Shown here in pieces: positions 1 through 7,479 of a stretch of 49,965 nucleotides of DNA (positions are counted from its first letter, which is position 1; each line of letters starts with the position of its first letter). Below the pieces are notes generated by a model. That model ran no database searches, was not told the DNA's origin, and saw only the letters and a program-made list of their open reading frames with translations. The DNA comes from JAMLHH01 sp035515235. GTDB lineage: Bacteria > Bacteroidota > Bacteroidia > Chitinophagales > JADIYW01. The translations under genes and the position numbers were made by a program. The stretch lies in the NCBI GenBank assembly GCA_035515235.1, contig DATJBS010000002.1, positions 1 to 49,965 of the forward strand, in the 5' to 3' direction.

Positions 1-132
1 GACATCACAGAAGAACAAATGCTAATTGTTCAAAACAAACTCAACAACAGAGAAAGAAAACGATTAGGATTTGTTTCTCCTATTAAATATCTTCAATCTT
101 TATTACTAACAAAAGTTGCATTTAGAACTTGA
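1..132 (+). CDS. IS30-family transposase, C-terminal end (cut by window edge)
   Basis: The open frame enters from the left edge and stops with TGA at 130-132, giving 43 residues. They include LNNRERKRLGF followed by a short spacer and a terminal VAFRT. This resembles the conserved end of IS30-family DDE transposases, where LNNRPRKxLGFxTP is followed by a VAxxT tail. The catalytic DDE residues would lie outside the window, so activity cannot be judged. The right inverted repeat should lie just after the stop, around 133-160, but only one end is visible so I cannot define it. The neighbouring cluster at 393-4065 may owe some of its rearrangement to this element, which is inference. Confidence 0.7.
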   Translation, partial: DITEEQMLIVQNKLNNRERKRLGFVSPIKYLQSLLLTKVAFRT

Positions 133-312
133 ATGTTGCATGCATGAATTACACGATTTTCGATTATAACTGATTATTATATAAGTTTTGTATAATCTAT
201 TATCAAGAAAAAAAAATAAATTTTTAGAAAATGTTTAGACCTTCCGTTTTGTCTTCTATTCATTTTCCTATGTAAAATCCTCCCCAAATTCTTCAGTCAG
301 ATATACATCTAG

Positions 313-370
313 AACTTTTCCAAAGTTTATCTACTAGAACTTTGGAAAAGTTTGGAACTTTGGAAAAGTT
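313..370. repeat. Palindromic repeat cluster, three arms
   Basis: AACTTTTCCAAAGTT at 313-327 is followed by two copies of its exact reverse complement, AACTTTGGAAAAGTT, at 338-352 and 356-370. Either right arm can pair with the left arm as a 15-bp stem. The same arms form a near-perfect palindrome at 4100-4130 on the other side of the three-gene cluster. It lies just downstream of the amine oxidase stop codon. It has no clear U-run, so it is not a typical intrinsic terminator. Confidence 0.85.
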
Positions 371-392
371 AATACCGAGAAAAAGTTAAAAT

Positions 393-1748
393 CTACTTCT
401 TCAAAACTTCATCAGCAGCACGAAAACCAGACTCTATCGCTCCATCCATATATCCACACCATTTGATGGCAGTTTCTGTTCCAGCCCAATGTATATTTCC
501 AGTAGGCGCCCGTAAAATAGCACCGAATTGTGTCCAAGAACCGGGAGTGAAATTTCCAGCATAGCAACCTCCACTAAACTCCTCTTCTGTCCAACATCTA
601 TCTTTATACTCTAAAGGAGTCAATGCTCTCTCACCAAAATAATATTGCATTTCGTTGAAGACCATCTCTCTACGTTTGCTTTCTGGTAATTCTATAAAAT
701 CTCTTGCATACTGCCCTTCTACAAAAAATAAGAAAATTCCTTTTCCATCAGGCTTAGTACAATCGAAGCTCACATGAAATGGTGATCTATCGCTCACAAT
801 CTGTCCCGAAAACCCTAAATCTCTCCAAAAAGGTTGATCATAAACGAGATAACATTTCATAGCAGCGCCCATAGGCATTCTTTGAAATAACTGTGCTTTT
901 CGTTGTGGAAGAGCTTGCTCAAAATGTATTTTTTGACATAAAGCAGGTGGGATGGCTACAATAACTTTTGAAGCAGTGATTTCTAGTTCCTCCGTTATGA
1001 CAACAGCAGAAGATTCATTTTGACGAATCTGCAAGACTGCTTGATTAAATAGCATTTTGTCCTGAAATGGCAAAGCTTCCAATTCTAAAAGATGTTGCGC
1101 TCCTTTTTTGAAGAGCGTCTGTTGTGCTCCATTCGTCACCGCTAAAAGAGTATCCAAACTATCTCCGGAATGACAATAGAATAAATAATGTAATAAAGAT
1201 ATTTCTGAAGCTTGACAAGCAAAGACGGTTTCTAATCCGATATGCATGGATTTTTGAGCTTCTTTGGTATAGATGTTTTTACGAATCCACGTATCCATGG
1301 TCATCCCATCCCATTCCTGAGCTTTTGCAGTAGTCCATGGAGAGGCGATATCTACTTTTGTAGTCAGTTTATTCAGTCGATTCATGGCAAGACCCAAATC
1401 GATCAATGCAAAAGGATTCATCTTTGGAATCGTTCCTTTATAGGTGGAAGTTTTATTTTTGTAGTGATAAATATTCTTTCCAGAATCATATCCATCGAAA
1501 GTTTCTACCTGATGTTTATTGACCATGTTCCACATATGATGTTGAGTAGGTCCAATCCACTGAGCACCTAACTCTACAATAGCATTTGATTTCTCCAATA
1601 AATGAGTTTGCACTCTACCGCCGATTCTATCTCTTGCTTCGAGTACTAAAAAATTTTTACCTGCTTCGTGAAGTTTTGAAGCAGCAGATATTCCAGCATA
1701 TCCAGCGCCAATAATTACTACATCTGTTTGTATAATCTTTCTACTCAT
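393..1748 (-). CDS. Flavin monoamine oxidase, MAO-A/B-like
   Basis: FAD-dependent amine oxidase of 451 residues, expected to oxidise a primary amine to an aldehyde plus ammonia and hydrogen peroxide. The N-terminal Rossmann motif GAGYAG (14-19), acidic Glu37 and RIGGR (41-45) bind FAD. The C-terminal part is strikingly like animal MAO: SGGCY places Cys395 where MAO-B has the covalent flavin attachment Cys397. Tyr396 and Tyr433 match the MAO-B aromatic cage (Tyr398/Tyr435), and Lys298 lies at the position of Lys296. No signal peptide is seen, so it is probably cytoplasmic. It starts 9 bp after the secernin stop, so the two are almost certainly co-transcribed. The substrate is unknown. Confidence 0.88.
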   Translation of the reverse strand: MSRKIIQTDVVIIGAGYAGISAASKLHEAGKNFLVLEARDRIGGRVQTHLLEKSNAIVELGAQWIGPTQHHMWNMVNKHQVETFDGYDSGKNIYHYKNKTSTYKGTIPKMNPFALIDLGLAMNRLNKLTTKVDIASPWTTAKAQEWDGMTMDTWIRKNIYTKEAQKSMHIGLETVFACQASEISLLHYLFYCHSGDSLDTLLAVTNGAQQTLFKKGAQHLLELEALPFQDKMLFNQAVLQIRQNESSAVVITEELEITASKVIVAIPPALCQKIHFEQALPQRKAQLFQRMPMGAAMKCYLVYDQPFWRDLGFSGQIVSDRSPFHVSFDCTKPDGKGIFLFFVEGQYARDFIELPESKRREMVFNEMQYYFGERALTPLEYKDRCWTEEEFSGGCYAGNFTPGSWTQFGAILRAPTGNIHWAGTETAIKWCGYMDGAIESGFRAADEVLKK

Positions 1749-1757
1749 TCTTATAAA

Positions 1758-3038
1758 TTATTGAAATGTGAGAGCTTGTTTCTTCCAAAACAATCTAAAT
1801 AATAAGGAAGATTTCTTACTATAGGTAATATCGGATAGAGCTTTAATTGTTCTATCCGATTTTTGTAGAGCTTCTTCACTGAGTGAATGCAAAAGTTGTA
1901 TATCATTTTGCTTTATAGCTTGTTGGTCTCTTTTTACCCAAGAAAGCTCTTTTTCGTTTCTTAAATTTTCAAGTTGTGAAGAAGCTGCAGAATAATCGTG
2001 CATCGCTTTTCGTTGCCATTGACTCCAGGATTTCCAATGAGCGTCCTCTTTATAATACTGAGAGATAATATCAGACGAATCAAAATAAAACGGTGTAAAA
2101 ATACTCATACATGGCGATGGGGCTCCTGTCAACCAGATAGTGGAGGCTTGATTTCTTCTAATTTCTACGACCATGCTTGCAGTCGTCTGTTGAGGACAAA
2201 ATAATCCACTCGCATGCATACATACGCTCGCTGTGGATCCATTTTGCGGTAGAAATTCTTCTTCTATATCGTGGCTTCGCAATGTTTTGAATGCATCTGA
2301 AATTGTAAACTTTACTTTCTGATGGCTCTCCACAAGATTTTTTCTGAGTTGGCAATTTGCAAGTTTAGGCATCCAATATGCAGAAAATGCTTTAGAGAAA
2401 TTAAATTCTTCGTCCTTTTTTATCCATGATTTATTTATGGCAAATTGAATCGCTTTAGGATGAATATCATCGTATTGATTGGTGATAGATAATCCGTTGG
2501 AGATGGCTCTATAAGTTTTGACTTTCTCCAATGCCCAAAGTTCTCCAGCTGTTTCTAATACAAATGCTTCCTCAGCATCTGCTATTAAAAAACTATTGTG
2601 ATAATAGAACTTGGATTGATAACCGCCGTTGGCATCTTGACCATAGTTCTCATTGAGCTGTATCAATTTATTTACTGCTTTCTGCGCTGTATCGCAACTC
2701 TCTAATGCTAATCTCAACATATCCATTCCAGTGAGACCTTTGTCTTTTTTAGGAAGAGAGAATTTAGAAAATACTGCTTCATTGCCAATCGTAACTCCTT
2801 TTTCATTGACGCCCATTTCTGCGCCCCACATTCCTATAGGTTGAGAGAGTATCGTCGCAAAAGTTTGTAGAGTATGTTGTACTTCTATAAAAGTACATTG
2901 TTGCATTCCTGATGGAATCTGTCGTGCTGGATAATGATGTGTCAATTGAATTTCATTCGGTTCTCGGTCAGAGTTTTTACCGAAAATCCAATTCCCTGAT
3001 TCAGATAGATGAGGAGGACAGACAAAGGTATCGCACAT
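1758..3038 (-). CDS. Secernin-family (C69-like) Ntn hydrolase
   Basis: The protein begins MCDTFV, then FGKNSDR at 19-25, and contains a SFLIAD...VLETAG block. These are hallmarks of secernins and related C69 peptidases, which belong to the N-terminal nucleophile hydrolases. The usual chemistry is amide-bond cleavage on small peptides or acylated amines. Cys2 and Cys7 are candidates for the nucleophile, and I cannot tell which from sequence alone. Length is 426 residues, normal for the family. The MCDTFV start is conserved, so the ATG at 3038 is secure. The gene precedes the amine oxidase by 9 bp. Its first 56 bp are duplicated at 4010-4065, upstream of the intervening lipoprotein gene. Confidence 0.85.
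   Translation of the reverse strand: MCDTFVCPPHLSESGNWIFGKNSDREPNEIQLTHHYPARQIPSGMQQCTFIEVQHTLQTFATILSQPIGMWGAEMGVNEKGVTIGNEAVFSKFSLPKKDKGLTGMDMLRLALESCDTAQKAVNKLIQLNENYGQDANGGYQSKFYYHNSFLIADAEEAFVLETAGELWALEKVKTYRAISNGLSITNQYDDIHPKAIQFAINKSWIKKDEEFNFSKAFSAYWMPKLANCQLRKNLVESHQKVKFTISDAFKTLRSHDIEEEFLPQNGSTASVCMHASGLFCPQQTTASMVVEIRRNQASTIWLTGAPSPCMSIFTPFYFDSSDIISQYYKEDAHWKSWSQWQRKAMHDYSAASSQLENLRNEKELSWVKRDQQAIKQNDIQLLHSLSEEALQKSDRTIKALSDITYSKKSSLLFRLFWKKQALTFQ
2983..3038 (-). repeat. Direct repeat copy A (5' end of secernin gene)
   Basis: These 56 bp, the first codons of the secernin gene, recur at 4010-4065 with 54 matches by eye. Weaker similarity continues about 20 bp into the upstream leader (3039-3060 against 4066-4087). 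The two copies are in direct orientation and flank the YD-repeat lipoprotein gene. Confidence 0.95.
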
Positions 3039-3065
3039 GAATATAAGGTACGATTATTTTAATTT

Positions 3066-3941
3066 TCAATTATAATAATCAATTTTGCGCTCTAAAATAA
3101 ATTGAGGTTCATCATTTTCAAGAATAGTTTTACTAATCCAATTTCCTATTTTATCATACTCATAAAAATACTCTAATTTCAAAATAGTTTCATTCTCATC
3201 AGTTTTTCCATATCTCATTTCTAAAACTACATTTCCCTTCTCATCATAGACATAAGTGTATTTTGATTTAAAAGTTCCATAGTAAAGATCATATTTACCC
3301 ATAATCAAACTCTTTCTAGAAGAATATATCTCTGATTTCTTTCCTATTTCATTATATTTAAAGATAACTTGAGATTGCAAGTCATGATTTTTATCATATT
3401 CTAAAAACTCAATTTGATTTCCATTTTCATCATAGTTGTAAATGTTAGTATATTTCAATGTATTATAAAAATCAAACTCTTTCATTTCAATTTTATTCCC
3501 TTTATTGTCATTTAAATAAATCCACTTTTGACTTGAGCCACTTCCATGATTAATGTCTTGTTGAATCAAGTAACCATTCTTATCATAGAAATAATTAGTA
3601 AAACCACCATTTCTTTCCTTTTCTTCAGTTATATTCCCACCCTTATCATATATATAAATTGTTTTATAAACCAAATTGCCATCAGAGTCATATTTTCTCC
3701 TTTCCGTTACATTTTGATTTTTATCCAATACAACATATAAATCATGCATTCCCGATCCTTCTAAGTTTTGATCTCTTAATTTATTACCTTTTACAATTTT
3801 ACCAAAAAGTCCAATTGCTTTATACGAAATTTCTTCATATGATTTAACATTCCCTTTAAGCTCTTCACCTCTATCTTTTTTTACTTCGCTACAACTACTT
3901 ACCAAAAGGATTAGCACTAAAAATCTCAACATAGCTTTCAA
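3066..3941 (-). CDS. YD-repeat lipoprotein
   Basis: A 291-residue protein with a short hydrophobic signal sequence and lipobox LVSSC (Cys17), so a lipoprotein. The mature part is a run of about eight degenerate units centred on YDxxGN (YDSDGN, YDKGGN, YDKNGY, YDENGN, YDEKGN, YDKIGN), the pattern of Rhs/YD-repeat beta structures. It lacks the long shell and C-terminal toxin of Rhs proteins. Such short YD lipoproteins are common in Bacteroidota without an assigned function. It ends 27 bp before the secernin gene, on the same strand. The gene is more AT-rich than its neighbours by eye and is bracketed by the 56-bp direct repeats, so it looks like a later insertion into the secernin promoter region. 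Confidence 0.82.
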   Translation of the reverse strand: MKAMLRFLVLILLVSSCSEVKKDRGEELKGNVKSYEEISYKAIGLFGKIVKGNKLRDQNLEGSGMHDLYVVLDKNQNVTERRKYDSDGNLVYKTIYIYDKGGNITEEKERNGGFTNYFYDKNGYLIQQDINHGSGSSQKWIYLNDNKGNKIEMKEFDFYNTLKYTNIYNYDENGNQIEFLEYDKNHDLQSQVIFKYNEIGKKSEIYSSRKSLIMGKYDLYYGTFKSKYTYVYDEKGNVVLEMRYGKTDENETILKLEYFYEYDKIGNWISKTILENDEPQFILERKIDYYN

Positions 3942-3975
3942 TTATTATAATAAAATATAAATTTAGTTAATATAA

Positions 3976-4065
3976 TTATAAAATTGTCTTTATTTTATAT
4001 AAATAAATCAAAATCCAATTCCCAGATTCAGACAGATGAGGAGGACAGACAAAGGTATCGCACAT
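3976..4065 (-). pseudogene. Secernin 5' remnant
   Basis: Reading down from an ATG at 4065, the frame gives the secernin N-terminus through its first 18 residues (MCDTFV ... GNWI). It then diverges into AT-rich sequence and stops with TAA at 3976-3978. The break comes directly after the 56-bp repeat (copy B, 4010-4065). It is a decapitated start of the secernin gene, left upstream when the lipoprotein gene was placed between it and the intact copy. It could act as a short leader peptide, but nothing shows that. Confidence 0.85.
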
Positions 4066-4099
4066 CTATTTAAGATACAATTTTATTATTCCAATTAGG

Positions 4100-4130
4100 A
4101 CTTTTCCAAAGTTTCAAACTTTGGAAAAGT
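4100..4130. repeat. 31-bp palindrome, same family as 313-370
   Basis: ACTTTTCCAAAGTTT (4100-4114), a single C, then its exact reverse complement (4116-4130). Together with 313-370 it brackets the amine oxidase-secernin-lipoprotein cluster. It lies upstream of the secernin remnant and could also affect that promoter. Confidence 0.9.
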
Positions 4131-4173
4131 TGGAGATCGAAAAATTTAAAGATTGTAAAAGTTGAAGTATTTC

Positions 4174-4250
4174 GCGCAGCAGGGATAGAGGCTATAGCTC
4201 CGAAATGAAATGGAGGACTACATGCCGAAAGCCCGGTCGCTGCCCAAATA
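4174..4250. repeat. GC-rich intergenic repeat, copy 1
   Basis: A locally GC-rich block ending in AGCCCGGTCGCTGCCCAAATA, unlike the AT-rich surroundings. Its reverse complement shares its edges with the block at 11657-11773: the TATTTGGGCA end, a GACCG-GCT core and a CCTC...TCTATC...TG-TGC end. Both copies sit next to intrinsic terminators. It resembles dispersed intergenic repeats familiar from Bacteroidota. Function unknown. Confidence 0.6.
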
Positions 4251-4280
4251 AAAAAAGCTCCCGTATTTCTACGAGAGCTT
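4249..4280 (-). terminator. Intrinsic terminator of groES-groEL
   Basis: On the minus strand an 11-bp stem with one non-Watson-Crick position (4255-4265 with 4270-4280) and a 4-nt loop is followed by a run of Ts. It lies 38 bp downstream of the groEL stop. Confidence 0.85.
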
Positions 4281-4317
4281 CTATATAATATTTTCTGTGC
4301 TATAAAGCAGATGATGA

Positions 4318-5955
4318 TTACATCATTCCGCCCATTCCACCTGGCATTCCACCGCCCATAGGAGCAGCATCTTTCTCAGGATTTTCTACGATAGCACACT
4401 CAGTAGTTAAGATCATACTTGCGATTGAAGCAGCATTCTCTAAAGCTACACGAGTTACTTTTGTAGGGTCGATAACACCAGCAGCTAACAAGTTTTCGTA
4501 AACTTCTGTTCTAGCATTATATCCGAAATCACCTTTACCTTCTTTCACTTTGAAAAGAACGATAGATCCTTCAACACCTGCGTTTGCAGAAATCTGACGC
4601 AATGGAGCTTCTAAAGCAATTTTGATGATATCAATACCCGTTTGCTCGTCTTCGTTTTCACCTTTCAAAGCGTCTAATGCTGGGATAGCTCTGATAAGAC
4701 CTACACCACCACCAGGGATAATACCTTCTTCTACAGCAGCACGTGTTGCATGAAGTGCATCATCTACTCTGTCTTTTTTCTCTTTCATCTCTACTTCTGT
4801 AGGCGCGCCTACGTACAATACAGCTACTCCACCGCTTAGTTTTGCTAAACGCTCTTGTAATTTTTCGCGATCGTAATCTGAAGTTGTTGTTTCAATTTGT
4901 GCTTTGATTTCTCTGATTCTACCTTCGATAGTATCTTTCTCTCCGCTACCATTGACGATTACAGTATTATCTTTATCGATAGTGACTTTTTCAGCTACGC
5001 CTAATTGAGTCAAATCAGCATCTTCTAATTTATAACCTAATTCTTCAGAGATCACTTGACCACCTGTCAATACTGCGATGTCTTGTAACATTGCTTTTCT
5101 TCTGTCTCCAAAACCTGGAGCTTTTACTGCAGCAATTTTCAAAGAACCTCTTAATCTATTGACTACTAAAGTAGCTAAAGCTTCGCTTTCTACATCTTCA
5201 GCAATGATCAATAATGGACGACCTGTCTGAACTACTTTCTCTAAAATAGGAAGTAAGTCTTTCATAGTAGAAACTTTCTTATCGTATAATAAGATGTATG
5301 GTTTCTCTAATTCAGTTTCCATTTTCTCTGTGTTAGTCACGAAGTATGGAGACAAATAACCTCTGTCAAACTGCATCCCTTCTACAACTTTCACTTCTGT
5401 TTCTGTACCTTTTGCTTCTTCTACAGTGATCACACCTTCAGTAGAAACTTTTTCCATAGCTAGAGCTATCAATCTTCCGATAGTCTCATCACTATTAGCA
5501 GAAATACTTGCAATCTGAGCTATTTTAGTATAGTCTTTTCCTACTACTGTAGAAAGACTTCTCAACTCTTGTACAACAACTGTTACAGCTTTGTCGATTC
5601 CTCTTTTCAAGTCCATTGGGTTAGCACCCGCAGTGATACTTTTAAGTCCAGGGCCGATAATAGCTTGAGCCAATACAGTAGCAGTAGTAGTTCCATCTCC
5701 TGCGATATCATTCGTACGAGAAGCTACATCTTTTACTAATTGAGCGCCCATGTTTTCAAATGGATCTTCTAATTCTATTTCTTTCGCCACAGTCACACCG
5801 TCTTTAGTGATATGTGGTGCACCGAATTTCTTTTCGATGATGACGTTTCTTCCTTTTGGGCCCAAAGTTACTCTTACTGCATTAGCTAATGCATCCACGC
5901 CTGCTTTGAGTTTATCTCTAGAGTCTCCTCCGTAGTTTACTATTTTATGTGACAT
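4318..5955 (-). CDS. groEL: Chaperonin GroEL (Hsp60)
   Basis: ATP-driven folding chamber that works with GroES in the cytoplasm. The 545-residue length is standard for the family. The ATPase motif GDGTTT is at 86-91, and the protein ends in the Gly-Met rich tail (GGMPGGMGGMM) typical of GroEL. It follows groES by 19 bp and shares its promoter and the terminator at 4249-4280. Nothing unusual was seen in the coding sequence. Confidence 0.99.
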   Translation of the reverse strand: MSHKIVNYGGDSRDKLKAGVDALANAVRVTLGPKGRNVIIEKKFGAPHITKDGVTVAKEIELEDPFENMGAQLVKDVASRTNDIAGDGTTTATVLAQAIIGPGLKSITAGANPMDLKRGIDKAVTVVVQELRSLSTVVGKDYTKIAQIASISANSDETIGRLIALAMEKVSTEGVITVEEAKGTETEVKVVEGMQFDRGYLSPYFVTNTEKMETELEKPYILLYDKKVSTMKDLLPILEKVVQTGRPLLIIAEDVESEALATLVVNRLRGSLKIAAVKAPGFGDRRKAMLQDIAVLTGGQVISEELGYKLEDADLTQLGVAEKVTIDKDNTVIVNGSGEKDTIEGRIREIKAQIETTTSDYDREKLQERLAKLSGGVAVLYVGAPTEVEMKEKKDRVDDALHATRAAVEEGIIPGGGVGLIRAIPALDALKGENEDEQTGIDIIKIALEAPLRQISANAGVEGSIVLFKVKEGKGDFGYNARTEVYENLLAAGVIDPTKVTRVALENAASIASMILTTECAIVENPEKDAAPMGGGMPGGMGGMM

Positions 5956-5974
5956 TCTTAATCGTTTTTAATAA

Positions 5975-6259
5975 TTATATAATTGCTAAAATATCTGACT
6001 CTCTCATGATCAGATACTCGTAACCTTCTATATTGATCTCCGTACCGCTATACTTACCATACAATACAGAGTCTCCAACTTTAACAGTCATAGGTTCATC
6101 TACTTTACCTGTTCCAACTGCTAATACGATTCCTCTTTGTGGTTTTTCTTTAGCTGTATCTGGTATGATAATTCCAGACTTTGTAGTCAATTCTGCCTCA
6201 GCAGGCTGAACAACAACCCTATCTGCAAGTGGTTGGATGTTTAATTTTTCTTTAGACAT
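5975..6259 (-). CDS. groES: Co-chaperonin GroES (Hsp10)
   Basis: A 94-residue heptameric lid of the GroEL chamber. It shows the usual pattern: PLADRVVV near the start, the mobile loop with SGIIIPD and AKEKPQRG, and the KVGDSVLYGKYSG block. It is the first gene of the groES-groEL operon. The 5' region carries a long interrupted palindrome (6288-6333), a likely regulatory site. Confidence 0.98.
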   Translation of the reverse strand: MSKEKLNIQPLADRVVVQPAEAELTTKSGIIIPDTAKEKPQRGIVLAVGTGKVDEPMTVKVGDSVLYGKYSGTEINIEGYEYLIMRESDILAII

Positions 6260-6287
6260 AATTATTAATGAATTTAAAATTTACAAT

Positions 6288-6333
6288 TTGACTAGTAATG
6301 AACATGAAATATGCCAATTCATGTTTTAGTCAA
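6288..6333 (-). promoter_or_regulatory. Candidate heat-shock operator of groES-groEL
   Basis: Two nested inverted repeats: TTGACTA (6288-6294) with TAGTCAA (6327-6333), and inside them AACATGAA (6301-6308) with TTCATGTT (6318-6325), separated by exactly 9 bp. It starts 29 bp upstream of the groES ATG and overlaps where a promoter should lie (a TTGAC element on the minus strand is part of the outer arm). The 9-bp spacer matches the geometry of the HrcA-bound CIRCE element, but the arm sequence is not CIRCE (TTAGCACTC). The regulator is unknown. Confidence 0.6.
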
Positions 6334-6567
6334 TTTGTCAGTATTAGGGAATCGTTCTATTTTACACGTTCATAACTTCATGACATTATTTCATTTTTGG
6401 TAATGAAGTAGTGACATAAAATGTCTAATTATTTAAAAGAGGTTTTGCCTAAATTCAATTTTTCGAACTGTTTAAATTCCTTAACAGTGAATTTTATTAA
6501 TTTCATTCATGGCATCTAAAAAGCAAGATTTAAAAGTTTATAAATTTTTGACCTAAAGTTAACTCCT
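6334..6567. other. Intergenic, nothing further recognised
   Basis: AT-rich sequence between the groES operator and the divergent reductase gene. I see no gene, hairpin terminator or repeat family in it. The promoter of the reductase should lie near 6530-6560, but no TAnnTTTG box stands out. Confidence 0.6.
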
Positions 6568-7383
6568 ATGAATATTGTCTATAAAAATCGCTGGGCCTTT
6601 ATTATAGGTGGTTCTATGGGAATAGGTTTTGCATTGGCTAAAGAATTTTTGGCTAAAAAATCTCATGTTTTAATTATTGCCAGAAATGAAAATCGGCTTA
6701 AAAGTGCTGTTACAGATTTAAAGAATTCATATCCTGATGGCAAGGTTGAATATCTTGTAGTAGATGCCACACAAAGTGAAATGATATTCGAAAAATTCAA
6801 AATGCTAAACAAGGAGGGAATTACTCCTTATTTTCTAATCAATTGCGCTGGCAAAGCAAGTCCCAACTATTTTGAAAACATCAGTTCTCAGCAACTAGAA
6901 GAAACTTTTCGACTGAATATTATGACTGCTTGGAATAGCATACAGGCTGCTTTACCCTACTTAAAAAAGTCTGGCGGCTACATCATCAACACCTCATCAG
7001 TTGCAGGATTTCTAGGAGTTTTTGGATATGCAGATTACTCTATTTCGAAATTTGGAATTATAGGTTTATCAGAAGTTTTGAGAAGTGAATTAGAACCTCA
7101 AGGAATAAAAATTGCTGTATTATGCCCACCTGATACTGATACTCCCGGCTATCACGAAGAGAACAAAACTAAGCCTGCAGAAACTATCGCAATTTCTTCG
7201 AATTCTAAATTAATTTCAGCAGAAATAGTGGCTAGAAATACTTTAAAAGAATTAGAGAAAGGACGATTTATCATCTTAGTGAATTTAGAATCTAAACTCA
7301 CTTGGCTTTTGAAAAAATGGATGCCAAATTTTCTATTTCGATGGATTCAAAAAGAAGTCTATAAAGTACAAAATCGAAGATAA
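6568..7383 (+). CDS. SDR oxidoreductase, 3-ketodihydrosphingosine reductase-like
   Basis: A short-chain dehydrogenase of 271 residues with the NAD(P) motif GGSMGIG (14-20), NCAG (92-95), Ser143/144 and the catalytic pair Tyr157-Lys161 (YSISK). The stretch CPPDTDTPGYHEEN followed by KPAET resembles the post-active-site segment of 3-ketodihydrosphingosine reductases. Those enzymes make the second step of sphingolipid synthesis after serine palmitoyltransferase. The C-terminus has a hydrophobic, tryptophan-rich segment (LTWLLKKW...FRWIQ) that may anchor it to the membrane, as in that family. No serine palmitoyltransferase gene is in the window. A general SDR role remains possible. Confidence 0.7.
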   Translation: MNIVYKNRWAFIIGGSMGIGFALAKEFLAKKSHVLIIARNENRLKSAVTDLKNSYPDGKVEYLVVDATQSEMIFEKFKMLNKEGITPYFLINCAGKASPNYFENISSQQLEETFRLNIMTAWNSIQAALPYLKKSGGYIINTSSVAGFLGVFGYADYSISKFGIIGLSEVLRSELEPQGIKIAVLCPPDTDTPGYHEENKTKPAETIAISSNSKLISAEIVARNTLKELEKGRFIILVNLESKLTWLLKKWMPNFLFRWIQKEVYKVQNRR

Positions 7384-7479
7384 TTAGCGATTCCAAGAAA
7401 TTCAATCCTCATTTTTCACAATGTTTAATTGAATAGTAGTAAATTCGCACGAACTTTAAATTAATCAAATTAATATAAT

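Noticed and set aside
313..370. Terminator of the amine oxidase gene
   Set aside because: The arms form a good stem, but no U-run follows on the minus strand and the same palindrome occurs away from a gene end at 4100-4130.
3066..3941. Rhs-type polymorphic toxin
   Set aside because: Too short, no RhsA core or variable toxin end, and no immunity gene; only YD-like repeats on a lipoprotein.
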